Assembly (NCBI GenBank): GCA_022870745.1
Contig: CP085323.1
Location: forward strand, 1,550,001-1,614,000
Length of the DNA stretch: 64,000 bases
Direction of reading: 5' to 3'
DNA from: Silvibacterium acidisoli
GTDB taxonomy: Bacteria; Acidobacteriota; Terriglobia; Terriglobales; Acidobacteriaceae
Part shown: positions 8,637 through 17,516 of the stretch, piece after piece
Numbering within the stretch: position 1 is the stretch's first letter
Layout: every line of letters begins with the position of its first letter
Made by a program: the position numbers and the translations under genes
The notes under the pieces: generated by a model
The model's database searches: none
What the model saw: the letters and a program-made list of their open reading frames with translations, nothing else
Told to the model about the DNA's origin: nothing

Positions 8637-10102
8637 CTATGACTCGGACTTCTTCCCGCTTACTGCTCGCCGCCACAGCAGCGCTGTCGCTGCTGGTAGC
8701 GGGTTGCACAGCGGGCCCCAATTACCATAGGCCGTCCGTGCCGCCGCCTCCGGCAGCTTACAAGGAAACACCGCCTCCACCGCCGCCGAACGGCAACTGG
8801 AAATCGGCTCAGCCCTCCGACACCGCGATTCGCGGCAAGTGGTGGGAGATTTATAACGACCAGCAGCTGAATGCGCTTGAAGACAAGGTCGCCGTCGACA
8901 ACCAGACGCTGAAGGCCTCTTACGAGCAGTACCTGCAGGCCACTGAGCAGATACGAGTCGCACGCGCGGACTATTACCCGACACTGAGTGCCGGACCATC
9001 GGTTTCGCGCACCCGCGAATCGTACAACACGGCCAACACGCTTCCCGGAACCACGCATTACCAGTACAACACCTTCGGCATCCAGGGGCAGGCCTCGTGG
9101 GAGCCCGATCTCTGGGGCCAGGTTCGCCGCACCGTGGAGGAAGCCCGCGCCACCGCACAGGCCGACGCTGCGCAGACGGCGGATGTTGAACTGAGCCTGC
9201 GTGCAGAGCTGGCCACCGATTATTTTGAGCTGCGTGGTCTCGACTCGGACAAGCGGCTGCTCGACAACACCGTAAAGGCCGATACCGATTACCTGAATCT
9301 GACCCAGGTCCGCTTCAAGGGAGGCGTAGCCACCGACGTCGATGTGGCCCAGGCTGAAACCCAGCTGGAAACCGTCAAGGCGCAGTCCATCGACGTAGGC
9401 GTCGCACGAGCGCAATTCGAACACGCGATCGCGACACTGATCGGCGTTTCGGCTTCGACGTTCTCGTTGCCCTTTATGCCGCTCGATCTGCCGCTGCCGG
9501 TGATTCCCACCGGCGTGCCGTCTGAGTTGCTCGAACGCCGTCCCGATATTTCGGCTGCCGAGCGCCGGGCGGATGCGGCCAACGCGCAAATCGGTATCGC
9601 CATCACCGCGTACTATCCGAACGTCAATCTGAATGGCGTCGGTGGCTTTGAGAGTCAGAACGCGGGTACATGGATCCAGGGTCCTAGCGCTCTCTGGTCG
9701 CTCGGCGCCTCAGCCACGGAGCTGCTCTTCGACGCCGGCCGCCGTCACGCCCTGACCCAGCAGGCACGCGACGCCTACGAGGCGCAGACGGCAAACTACC
9801 GCCAGAGCGTTCTCACTGCATTCCAGGAGGTCGAGGACAATCTTGCCGCGCTGCACGTGCTTGACGACGAATCCATCGCACAGGGCCGCGCGGTAGATTC
9901 AGCCCGCCGGTCTCTGCAGATCAGCACGAGGCGCTATAAAGGCGGCGTCACAACCTACCTTGAAGTGCTTACCGCGCAAACCACCCAGCTCTCCGACGAG
10001 CGTACACAGACTGACATCGTTACACGGCAGTTCGCCGCCAGCGTAGGCCTGGTCAAGGCTCTCGGTGGTGGCTGGAGCACAGCGCAACTGCCGAAGTTCT
10101 GA
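8633..10102 (+). CDS. outer membrane efflux lipoprotein, NodT/OprM type
   Basis: A 489-residue TolC-family protein with a lipoprotein signal ending at LLVAGC (Cys25). The NodT-type start CTAGPNYHRP is followed by a Pro-rich linker. Two repeats of long helices and beta-strands follow (blocks ASWEPDLWGQVRR and LLERRPDISAAERR). It would form the outer membrane duct of the tripartite RND pump. It overlaps the adaptor gene by 4 bp. A strong intrinsic terminator lies 20 bp after the stop codon, so the operon is just these three genes. No regulator sits beside it. Confidence 0.93.
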   Translation: MTMTRTSSRLLLAATAALSLLVAGCTAGPNYHRPSVPPPPAAYKETPPPPPPNGNWKSAQPSDTAIRGKWWEIYNDQQLNALEDKVAVDNQTLKASYEQYLQATEQIRVARADYYPTLSAGPSVSRTRESYNTANTLPGTTHYQYNTFGIQGQASWEPDLWGQVRRTVEEARATAQADAAQTADVELSLRAELATDYFELRGLDSDKRLLDNTVKADTDYLNLTQVRFKGGVATDVDVAQAETQLETVKAQSIDVGVARAQFEHAIATLIGVSASTFSLPFMPLDLPLPVIPTGVPSELLERRPDISAAERRADAANAQIGIAITAYYPNVNLNGVGGFESQNAGTWIQGPSALWSLGASATELLFDAGRRHALTQQARDAYEAQTANYRQSVLTAFQEVEDNLAALHVLDDESIAQGRAVDSARRSLQISTRRYKGGVTTYLEVLTAQTTQLSDERTQTDIVTRQFAASVGLVKALGGGWSTAQLPKF

Positions 10103-10121
10103 TCGGAATCAACTTAAAATC

Positions 10122-10159
10122 GGGGGGTGGGCCGCCAGGCCTGTCCCCCTTTTTCTTTT
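10122..10159 (+). terminator. Rho-independent terminator of the RND operon
   Basis: Arms GGGGGGTGGGCC (10122-10133) and GGCCTGTCCCCC (10138-10149) pair over 12 positions with three G-T pairs around a GCCA loop. TTTTTCTTTT (10150-10159) follows. This is a classical intrinsic terminator on the plus strand, directly after the outer membrane lipoprotein gene. Confidence 0.85.
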
Positions 10160-10219
10160 ACACCACGTCTCTCCCGCTTTACCGTCTATACAGGTAACGA
10201 AACCGAGAGGCGTCCCCAA

Positions 10220-11776
10220 GTGACCTCTGCCCATGCAGTTCTAGACCGGCCTGCAATACATGCGCCCCGCGAAGCAGCGGTGCCGGCGGTCCGATTTCCC
10301 CTGTTACAAATCGCCGCACTGACAGCCGGGACATTCCTGCTGCATGGTTACCACCCCTTTGCCGATGACGCCGACATTTACGCCTCCTCCATCGAAAAGC
10401 TTGCCGACCCTTCTCTCTTCCGTCCCGACGCAGCGTTTGTGCTGGCGAGCACAAAGCTCTCGGTATTCGCGCGGCTGATGGCGTTTGTACTAAGGCATTG
10501 CGGCATCTCGATTGAAGCGCTGTTGCTCGTCTGCTATGCCATTACCATGTTCGCGTTTCTCTGTGCCGCGTGGGGTATAGCGCACCGCACCTTCCGAAGC
10601 GTACGAGCACAATGGTTCGCCGTGACGCTGGCCGCGGCGCTCTTCGCGCTTCCAGTTGCCGGAACCGCGCTGGTCATCATGGATCCTTACGTGACCTCAA
10701 GATCCGTCGCCGTGCCGCTCGGCCTGTTCGCACTCCGCGCCGCGATGGATAAGCGCTGGATGGTCGCTCTGGGACTCATTCTGACTGCGAGCGTCATGCA
10801 TCCGCTGATGGGCGCCTACGCCGGCATCTTCGTCGCGCTCTACTCCCTGCTCGAAATGAGGCGTAAGAACCTGGCAATCCTGCTTGCTGGCGCTATTGTG
10901 GCGGCTGCCGGGGTTACCTGGCTCGCCACGCGACATGTTGCCGCCTCTCCGGCTTACGAGCAGGCGATACATCATGGCATCCGGACATTTCTGTTCCCGT
11001 CGCAGTGGAGATGGTATGAAGATGCAGGGCTCCTCATCCCCCTGATTCTGCTCGGAGCGGGAGCCTTTCTGCAGCGCAACCGCACGCCTGCCGGCAGGCT
11101 TTGCACGGCGGCTGTTCTCAGCGGCAGCAGCTGCGCGGTTGCGGCGTTCCTTTTTGTCCCGGTGCACGGGCCTTATCTGTTGACCCGCCTGCAGCCGCTT
11201 CGTGGATTTCTGATGGTCTATGCCGTCGGTGCGCTACTCATGGGCGGATTCCTGGGGGATTGGCTGCTGAGGCCGGCAGCCACCTTGCAGGGGCGGATGC
11301 GGCACCTGCTGGCGCTGGCTCTCCTCGTTGCAGCCGTGTTGGCAATGTACCTTTCCCAGCTATCGACTTATCCGGCTTCGGCGCATCTGGAGTTGCCGGG
11401 CACTACTCCCCGCAACCCCTGGCAGCAGGCTTTTCGCTGGATCGCACGAAACACGCCGGCGGATGCGGTTTTCGCAGCAGACCCGGGAATGGCCTTCACT
11501 GCAGGCGAGGATTCGCAAGGGTTTCGGGCTACGACCCGCCGCAGCCTGCTGCCGAACGATAAGGATGAAGGCATCATCGTGGCAGCAGCGCCACAGCTCG
11601 CCGAGCTCTGGGTCATGCCAAGAAATGCCCAGGTGGGAATCAATAAAATGACCGACGAAGATCGCCGGTCACATTTACGTCCGCTGGGAGCGGACTGGAT
11701 CGTATTGTCTGCCAATGCGGCAACTGCCCTGGACTGCCCTTACCGCAACCCATCCGTACAGGTCTGCAAACTGTAA
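10220..11776 (+). CDS. polytopic membrane protein of unknown function
   Basis: About 518 residues from the GTG at 10220, which has GAGAGG nine bases upstream. An earlier in-frame GTG at 10127 lies inside the upstream terminator and is unlikely. Roughly ten or more hydrophobic segments fill residues ~25-400, some followed by RRK/R-rich cytoplasmic turns. A C-terminal soluble part (~410-518) begins NPWQQAFRWIARNTPADAVF and ends in a Cys-containing tail. This layout recalls GT-C-like or DUF6798-type integral membrane proteins whose C-terminal domain follows the last helix, but I do not recognise a catalytic motif. It stands alone between terminated or convergent neighbours. No function is assigned. 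Confidence 0.75.
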   Translation: MTSAHAVLDRPAIHAPREAAVPAVRFPLLQIAALTAGTFLLHGYHPFADDADIYASSIEKLADPSLFRPDAAFVLASTKLSVFARLMAFVLRHCGISIEALLLVCYAITMFAFLCAAWGIAHRTFRSVRAQWFAVTLAAALFALPVAGTALVIMDPYVTSRSVAVPLGLFALRAAMDKRWMVALGLILTASVMHPLMGAYAGIFVALYSLLEMRRKNLAILLAGAIVAAAGVTWLATRHVAASPAYEQAIHHGIRTFLFPSQWRWYEDAGLLIPLILLGAGAFLQRNRTPAGRLCTAAVLSGSSCAVAAFLFVPVHGPYLLTRLQPLRGFLMVYAVGALLMGGFLGDWLLRPAATLQGRMRHLLALALLVAAVLAMYLSQLSTYPASAHLELPGTTPRNPWQQAFRWIARNTPADAVFAADPGMAFTAGEDSQGFRATTRRSLLPNDKDEGIIVAAAPQLAELWVMPRNAQVGINKMTDEDRRSHLRPLGADWIVLSANAATALDCPYRNPSVQVCKL

Positions 11777-11781
11777 TCGGG

Positions 11782-12738
11782 CTACTTCACCGTGAGAGCA
11801 ACATTCAGGGTGTGCGTCGTAACCGTTGAGCCGTTGCTTCCATACGCAGTGACAACAACCGTGTAGGTTCCGGCCGCTGTTCCGGGGTTTCCGGACGGCG
11901 GATGGTGCAGATAGCCGTAACGGGCAGCGCACGAGCTCAACCCGATCGAGCTGGCCGCAAAAAGAGCGATAAAGCCAACGACGCGCAGCGTGGCAATGCC
12001 TGAACGGCGGCGGATCGCACCGATTCCTACCAGTGCCAGCAGGCCGGGCAGCACGATGGCGTATGCCGTATGGCTTCCGCCAAAAGGCGCGGGCGCAAGC
12101 TGAGACTGACCGGAAGCGGCCTGGGTCGTGATCTGGAGGGTGCTGTTTTCCGATGCAGTGGTCGTCGGAAGGATCGTCGTGGGATTGAAAACGCAGGTAG
12201 AAGTGTTTACCGGTTCGCCGGTGCAGGTCAGCGTGATGAGGTTGTTGAAGCCATTCTCCGGCGTAATCGTCAGAACCACCGTGGCGTAGTCACCGGGATT
12301 GACGGTCGCAGAGCTCGTATTTGCCGTGATCGTAAAGTCCGGCTGTCCGGTGGTGGCATCCGCTTCAGTCGTGACTGCGGTACTGGAAGCGGCGAACCCT
12401 TCCGCGCCGCTGTAAACAGCCGTCACCGAACGGTTATTGGCAGGCAGCTTGTCGACCGTCAGGGTCGCAACGCCATTTTCGACGAAGGCAGAACCCACTG
12501 CGCCTTTGGCAGATTCGAAGGTGACGGAACCAGAAGTGACCGATTGCCCTGCTACATCAGCAACTTTCGCCGTGAACGTGGTTCCCTTCGAATCGTTTGC
12601 CACGGAAACCTGGGTACGGGTACCTACCTGCGCCCAGGCGGTGCAAGTCATGCCCAGAAGTCCTACCGCCAATGCGAAGCCCGCAGCTTTACCTGCTGCG
12701 CGGGTGCCGATGCCATGCTTCCCAAACTGCAAAATCAT
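11782..12738 (-). CDS. secreted Ig-like repeat protein with internal anchor-like segments
   Basis: About 318 residues from the ATG at 12738, chosen because it places a clean signal peptide (FALAVGLLGMTCTAWAQ) near the N-terminus. A longer frame reaches 12798. Two Ig-like beta domains follow (~35-125 with FTAKVADVAGQSVTSGSVTF; ~130-215). Then comes a hydrophobic segment ending in arginines (VLPGLLALVGIGAIRRR), a second hydrophobic stretch ending in a lipobox-like SIGLSSC, and a final short beta domain starting GNPGTAAGTYTVVV. It probably acts at the cell surface or in the envelope. It ends five bases from the convergent membrane-protein gene. Function is unknown. Confidence 0.75.
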   Translation of the reverse strand: MILQFGKHGIGTRAAGKAAGFALAVGLLGMTCTAWAQVGTRTQVSVANDSKGTTFTAKVADVAGQSVTSGSVTFESAKGAVGSAFVENGVATLTVDKLPANNRSVTAVYSGAEGFAASSTAVTTEADATTGQPDFTITANTSSATVNPGDYATVVLTITPENGFNNLITLTCTGEPVNTSTCVFNPTTILPTTTASENSTLQITTQAASGQSQLAPAPFGGSHTAYAIVLPGLLALVGIGAIRRRSGIATLRVVGFIALFAASSIGLSSCAARYGYLHHPPSGNPGTAAGTYTVVVTAYGSNGSTVTTHTLNVALTVK

Positions 12739-13021
12739 TCTTCGGATTCTCTGCTCTCTCAAAAAACATCCAGGCGCAAGGGACACCCCCGCCAACATCT
12801 CATTGTATCTGAGCGGGGACGAATCCTTTCCGCTGATCAGAGAATGTGCCCCGGGAATCTATCTGTCCTGCCAGTATTCCCTATAGACGTCGCAAACGCC
12901 AATTCGTGCAAAGCTCATACACCAGATTTGTTTCGTGCCTAAGGCTTCCAGCCGGAATTTCACCCTGGATGACATCGCCCTTCGACATGATTCTCTGACC
13001 TGGAAAACCCGCCGGTACCCC

Positions 13022-13651
13022 CTAGTAATACAGGTACTTCCGCCATTTCTGGTCCGAGTGCCCGATCATCCGCATAATGTGGCGGCTGGTGTGCAATGAA
13101 AAAGGCCGGGGCTCGCGCATCAGCTTCATGTCCTGCAATTCGTTCAGCAGCTGGTTTCCCTTGCGGCGATTGCAGCTGTGACAGCATGCGACCAGGTTCT
13201 CCCAGGTGGAGAGACCACCGCGTGAGCGCGGCTGCACGTGATCGAGCGTAAGCTCGGCAGCGTGGAGGACGATTCCGCAGTACTGGCAGGTGTTGCGGTC
13301 GCGCAGCAGGATGTTCTTGCGGGAAAGTGCGCGTGTCTGGTGCGGGATGCGGCGGTACTCGAGCAGGCGGATCACGGACGGCATGGGCATATGAGCACGA
13401 GCGGCGTGCAGCATGGCTCCCTGCTCTTCTTCGGTGCGGGCAACTCCCTTCAAAACCAGCACCAGGGCGCGGCGCGCTCCGCAGATGTTGATCGGTTCGT
13501 AGGAGGCGTTCAGCACAAGAACCGGTGTTTGCATGGACGCGTCGAAACGAACCCGCCGCTCCGCCGGCTCTGCATGTTGCATGGTGTGGCATTTGGCAAG
13601 CGATTTCTGTTTCCTCGCATGCACCGTGGCTTTCCCTAGCGACATTCTCAT
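13022..13651 (-). CDS. HNH endonuclease family protein
   Basis: 209 residues. The ATG at 13651 has a GGAG Shine-Dalgarno. A later in-frame ATG at 13534 begins directly at the conserved [13 protein letters not shown]. The C-terminal half is an HNH fold with two zinc knuckles, CQYCG and [10 protein letters not shown], around [11 protein letters not shown], the His-Asn-His-like metal site. Families of this type occur as single chromosomal genes in many bacteria with unclear roles, possibly in DNA repair. It follows comF by 36 bp on the same strand and is probably co-transcribed with it. Whether it cuts DNA is not known from sequence alone. Confidence 0.88.
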   Translation of the reverse strand: MRMSLGKATVHARKQKSLAKCHTMQHAEPAERRVRFDASMQTPVLVLNASYEPINICGARRALVLVLKGVARTEEEQGAMLHAARAHMPMPSVIRLLEYRRIPHQTRALSRKNILLRDRNTCQYCGIVLHAAELTLDHVQPRSRGGLSTWENLVACCHSCNRRKGNQLLNELQDMKLMREPRPFSLHTSRHIMRMIGHSDQKWRKYLYY

Positions 13652-13687
13652 TCCCCGTCTCCTCTTCCCGCGTTGACTCGTTCCTGC

Positions 13688-14701
13688 CTACTGCAGCGTG
13701 CTGCCTCCATCCCAGAGAGCCACATCCAGCTCCATGGGCACTTCGACCGCCGGCTGCGGCCGAAAAAGTTCAAGCCCGCGCCGCTGTGCGCGGGCTGCCG
13801 TGGCAACCGTCACCGAGGCCGCTCCGGCGCGGCGCAGCATCTGCGCACAGGCCCGGGCCGTGGCTCCGGTCGTATAAATGTCGTCTACCAGCAGCACATG
13901 CCGTGCTTTAACCTGTTCGGTCTCGGAAACAAAAAAAGCGCCGCGCAGATTGCGCCGGCGCTCAGACTGGTTCAAGCCAGCCTGACTTTCCGTGGCCCGT
14001 CGCCGGGTCAACACATTCTTGGCAAGGGTGCCCTTCCACTCGGGGCGAAGCTGCCGGAGGCTTCGTAAGAGCGCATTGGCCAGCAGCTCGGCCTGGTTAA
14101 AGCCACGCTGGCGCCTGCGCGCCTTGAAAAGCGGCACGGGAACAACCAGTATTTCGCTGGGGAGACTGCTCGATGTATGTAACTGGGCCGCCATCAGAGC
14201 TCCCAGACGGGCAGCGACCGGTTCGAGTCCCTCGTATTTCAGCAAATGCAGGAGCGACCGCATAGTGCCCGTGTAGAGGCCGTACGCGATTGCCCGCTCA
14301 AAGGCTGGAGGACTAAGCCGGCACGGACGGCAGAACATTTCCTCGCGCTCCAGGTGGAATTCGCCGAAATCCGACACACCAAGATCTTCGCCGCAGCAAC
14401 TGCACAGCAAAGAGGATTGAGGAGATAGGTTTTTCCAACAGGAATTGCAGACAGGAAGCCGTGTAAAGGTCGTCAGGGGGTCGCCGCAGACTCGGCAGTC
14501 AGCGGGAAAAAGCACAGAGGTGATGCCGTCGGCCGGACTTCGGAGCACACGAACTACTGCGCGCCATGCCGTTGCCTGGCTTGACGGAAGGTGTTGCGTC
14601 AGTACATCGGTCTGACTGCGGAAGACGCACCTCGCTCGATCGCGAACCGGATCGGAGTCGTCCAGCTCCCGATGGCGCTTAGTATACGCAAACTCGCTCA
14701 A
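13688..14701 (-). CDS. ComF family protein (phosphoribosyltransferase-like)
   Basis: 337 residues. An N-terminal zinc-ribbon-like region holds paired cysteines (CRVCG, CNSCW, CSCCG; residues ~68-105). A C-terminal PRTase domain contains the PRPP-binding loop VLLVDDIYTTGATARAC. ComF proteins are linked to DNA uptake during natural transformation, though many bacteria keep comF without known competence. The longest frame starts at TTG 14701. The first ~50 residues are poorly conserved, so the true start may lie downstream. It precedes the HNH endonuclease gene, so this is a small DNA-processing pair. Confidence 0.87.
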   Translation of the reverse strand: MSEFAYTKRHRELDDSDPVRDRARCVFRSQTDVLTQHLPSSQATAWRAVVRVLRSPADGITSVLFPADCRVCGDPLTTFTRLPVCNSCWKNLSPQSSLLCSCCGEDLGVSDFGEFHLEREEMFCRPCRLSPPAFERAIAYGLYTGTMRSLLHLLKYEGLEPVAARLGALMAAQLHTSSSLPSEILVVPVPLFKARRRQRGFNQAELLANALLRSLRQLRPEWKGTLAKNVLTRRRATESQAGLNQSERRRNLRGAFFVSETEQVKARHVLLVDDIYTTGATARACAQMLRRAGAASVTVATAARAQRRGLELFRPQPAVEVPMELDVALWDGGSTLQ

Positions 14702-14759
14702 AATAAGAAGCCGAACCGCGTAAGATGTTCTTCCTTATCAATTCGCGTAACAACGATGC

Positions 14760-15569
14760 TTAGCGCCTTACACCGCCGAGCATCGCAATTCCCAGCCGAA
14801 AAACGGCAAGCCATGCCCTTGGGTTGAAAATGTCGAGCCCCGCAGAAAGGCGTGCAAGACGCACCAGTTCCGACGGCGGGAAATCGGGGACCTTTGCCAT
14901 CATCTTCGCGGCTTGATCGCGGTTTCCCGGCGCCTTCGTCCGATCTGCTCTCTGCAGCAGTCCTGGCAGCTGTGTGAGTGTCGGATCGGGACAATATGCA
15001 GGCGTGCCGGGCTGATAACGCCACGACTCCGCGAGTGTGCCTGCGTCGTAGGGATCAAAACCAATCTGATCCAACAAACCGAGCACCACTTGCCTTGCAT
15101 ATTGGTCATCGCCCGCGACCGGAAGCGCCACGCGGTTGGCAGCCCCCTTCGGCAACGATTTGTTCGCAAGGCTGTAGGCGGTGATGTTGTTGAAGGCCTT
15201 GATAACCGAATGTCTCAGGATCTGCCCGGTCCATTCACTCTCGATCCTTCCCCTGTCGATCTCCTCGATACGGCCATCACGCAACGGATAGTAGTTCCCC
15301 GTATCGATCACCGGTGTGCCGGCAGGGAGCCGTGCCAGGAGATTCCTCGGAAGAAGAGGCACGCTTTTCATCGGAATCGTAAGCACAAGGCAATCCACTT
15401 TATCCGCCACTTCGGCTATAGAAACAGCAGTGGCTCCGGTTTCACGCGCGAGGCCGACAAGCGTTTCCGGCCCTCTCGAGTTTGCAATAACCACCACGTG
15501 CCCGGCGCTGCCAAAGTGCCGCGCCAAAACCGATCCGATATTCCCTGCACCGACGATCCCGATCTTCAT
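14760..15569 (-). CDS. NAD(P)-binding oxidoreductase, F420-dependent NADP reductase-like
   Basis: 269 residues beginning with the Rossmann motif MKIGIVGAGNIGSVLARHF and IANSRGPE at the end of the second strand, a pattern suited to NADP binding. The middle block VIKAFNNITAYSL matches the coenzyme F420-dependent NADP oxidoreductase family (PF03807-like), members of which in non-F420 bacteria use other substrates. It is transcribed divergently from a TetR regulator. The shared promoter holds a double palindrome, so the TetR very likely controls it. The true substrate is unknown; there is no F420 biosynthesis gene in the window. Confidence 0.82.
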   Translation of the reverse strand: MKIGIVGAGNIGSVLARHFGSAGHVVVIANSRGPETLVGLARETGATAVSIAEVADKVDCLVLTIPMKSVPLLPRNLLARLPAGTPVIDTGNYYPLRDGRIEEIDRGRIESEWTGQILRHSVIKAFNNITAYSLANKSLPKGAANRVALPVAGDDQYARQVVLGLLDQIGFDPYDAGTLAESWRYQPGTPAYCPDPTLTQLPGLLQRADRTKAPGNRDQAAKMMAKVPDFPPSELVRLARLSAGLDIFNPRAWLAVFRLGIAMLGGVRR

Positions 15570-15590
15570 CGCTTCTCCCTCATCGCAAAA

Positions 15591-15642
15591 CTACAACGAT
15601 CGTTTTCCATGCCACCTAGAGATGCGGAAACGATCGTTGTAG
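15591..15642. promoter_or_regulatory. double palindromic operator between oxidoreductase and tetR
   Basis: Two copies of AACGATCGTT (15595-15604 and 15629-15638) lie inside longer mirror arms: CTACAACGATCGTTTTCC on the left, GGAAACGATCGTTGTAG on the right. Each copy is a perfect 10-bp palindrome and the centres are 34 bp apart. The element occupies the gap between divergent starts at 15569 and 15675, the expected place for an autoregulating TetR repressor. Confidence 0.7.
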
Positions 15643-15674
15643 ATTCAGGCAGGTTCACTTATTCTCGAACTGGG

Positions 15675-16349
15675 ATGAAAACGGTAAAGAAGCGGGGCCA
15701 GGAGACACCGAAGGAATCCATGGCTGCGGGGAAAGAGCGATCCATTGTCGGGGCTGCGCACGAACATTTCCTCCGGCATGGCTTCTCCGGCGCGTCCATG
15801 GACGCCATCGCTGCTTCAGCAGGCGTGTCAGTGAAGACGATCTATAGCCACTTTGAAAACAAAGAGGCTCTCTTCAACCAGGTAATGATCGCAGCCTGCA
15901 CCGATCATCTCCTTACAGAGCAACTTCCATCCGACGACGCGCTCGAAGCGCGCTTCCCATGGTTCGCGAATGCGACACAGCGCGGCTTAATGGAAGCCGG
16001 ACTGACCTATCTCGGCCATCTGCTTTCTGCAGAGCAACTGGCGCTCTATCGCGTTGTGACACAGGATGCCGCTCGCTTCCCCGAACTGGGACGCCAATAT
16101 CAGAAGAACTTCGCGAAGGGTAGAACCGCTATCCTGGCGGCTTACCTGAGAAACCTGGCGCGAAAGAGAAACTGGACCAGGCGGGACGCAATGCAGGATG
16201 CAGCACTTTACGAGGCCCTGCTGCGCGCACAGATCTTTGAGGAAGCGCTTCAGGGTCTCCTGAGCGTAACAGCCGAGGCGATAGAGAAGCATGCCCGTTC
16301 GGCCTCGAAGATCATGTGGAAGTTCATCTCATCGGACGACTGCAGATAG
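15675..16349 (+). CDS. TetR family transcriptional regulator
   Basis: 224 residues from the ATG at 15675. The open frame extends far upstream but only as antisense of the neighbour. The N-terminal helix-turn-helix is ASMDAIAASAGVSVKTIYSH (~46-65), followed by FENKEALFNQVM. The C-terminal part is a TetR ligand-binding domain of the AefR-like kind (LGRQYQKNFAKGR). It probably represses itself and the divergent oxidoreductase gene through the paired palindromes between them. The inducer is unknown. Confidence 0.88.
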   Translation: MKTVKKRGQETPKESMAAGKERSIVGAAHEHFLRHGFSGASMDAIAASAGVSVKTIYSHFENKEALFNQVMIAACTDHLLTEQLPSDDALEARFPWFANATQRGLMEAGLTYLGHLLSAEQLALYRVVTQDAARFPELGRQYQKNFAKGRTAILAAYLRNLARKRNWTRRDAMQDAALYEALLRAQIFEEALQGLLSVTAEAIEKHARSASKIMWKFISSDDCR

Positions 16350-16424
16350 CGATCCCGAATTCAGCTCTTTGTGGACGGCGATCCACCCGGCTTGCGGATC
16401 GGCCCTGGTTGAGGGCGCATCTTC

Positions 16425-17426
16425 CTAACCCAGGTCTTCAAATCCACGATTGAGATATTCACTAGGATTGGTTCCAACAACTCGCTTGAATGCTTTGCTG
16501 AACGCAGCATCGGACTCGTAACCGACCGACCGGGCGATGTCTATGAGCTTTTTGTCGCGCTGTTCAAGTAACTGCATTGCCTTCTGCATCCGCCACTCAG
16601 TTACATATTCCAGTGGTGCCTGTCCGAGCAGCGCTTTAAAACGCGCGGCGAACGCGGAGCGAGACATGCCCGCCGCCTCAGCCAGGGACTCGACCGTCCA
16701 GGGTGCATTCACCCTGTCGTGAATAGCGCTGAAGGCAGAGCCGATTTGCGGATCGAAGATCGCACGAAGCCATCCTTTGTTGCGTTCCGGGGCCGACGCT
16801 ATATGCGCACGGAGTACCTGGATGAATAGGACCTCGGCTAGCCGGGTTGCGACGACTTCAGATCCCGGCGCGTCTTCCGCCATCTCTGACGCCAGCGCTT
16901 GCATCGTGATGTGAAGAGCATGCGTGCGCGCCTGATCGGCCTTCATGAGGATGAAGCTCGGCAACAACTGCGTGATCGGCTTCAGACTGGCGCGGTCGAA
17001 ACTCATGGACCCACAGACGATGGACGTGGGCGCGCCACCGCCTCCATGGTGAACGACATTGCTGTAGGCCTTCGCCGCGATCTCGTGGAAACTCCAACGC
17101 GGACGTGTTCGCGGGCTATCGCGCAAAACAATCGAAGTCCCCCGTGCCAGCAAGAAGCAATCACCACCGGTGAGGGGAATCGGCTCCGGAATGCCCTCAA
17201 CACTTAGCCAGCAATTGCCGCGCGAAATCATGGCAAAGTGTGCCAGGTCTGTGGGTGAAACCTTTTTGCCGGGGCGCGTAGCTTTTTCTTCTGTGTCTTT
17301 CTGGCTTATCGCGCCCCAGGGAGCTGTGGCTTCCAGCCTGTGCAGACCGAAGGCGGTTACGTGCATCGTTCGAAAGATGTCTGTTATCGGGTCCAGTGCA
17401 GCCTCCCAGTTTGGACGAATAGACAA
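16425..17426 (-). CDS. AraC family transcriptional regulator (cupin-type N-terminus)
   Basis: 333 residues from a TTG. The conserved part begins at DPITDIFRTMHV, so the true start may be slightly later. The N-terminal ~190 residues are an AraC-binding cupin of the kind that opens DPLSDVF. The C-terminal AraC/XylS domain has two helix-turn-helices, WTVESLAEAAGMSRSAFAAR and IDIARSVGYESDAAFSKAFK. It is divergent from an SDR gene whose start is 90 bp away. Such pairs usually have the AraC protein controlling the reductase. The effector is unknown. Confidence 0.88.
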   Translation of the reverse strand: MSIRPNWEAALDPITDIFRTMHVTAFGLHRLEATAPWGAISQKDTEEKATRPGKKVSPTDLAHFAMISRGNCWLSVEGIPEPIPLTGGDCFLLARGTSIVLRDSPRTRPRWSFHEIAAKAYSNVVHHGGGGAPTSIVCGSMSFDRASLKPITQLLPSFILMKADQARTHALHITMQALASEMAEDAPGSEVVATRLAEVLFIQVLRAHIASAPERNKGWLRAIFDPQIGSAFSAIHDRVNAPWTVESLAEAAGMSRSAFAARFKALLGQAPLEYVTEWRMQKAMQLLEQRDKKLIDIARSVGYESDAAFSKAFKRVVGTNPSEYLNRGFEDLG

Positions 17427-17516
17427 AACATTAGGACTTGCGGGCAGTTCTCGTCCACCGTCAAAGCAATCTACTCCTCAGTACTGAATCCTACACATCT
17501 GCTGAAGGGAGTAATT

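Noticed and set aside
12070-12942. 290-residue plus-strand frame opposite the Ig-like gene
   Set aside because: Arg-rich mirror frame with no motif; the minus frame has a signal peptide and Ig-like repeats.
14913-15674. N-terminal extension of the TetR frame by about 254 residues
   Set aside because: It runs antisense through the oxidoreductase gene and across the operator; the TetR fold starts after the ATG at 15675.
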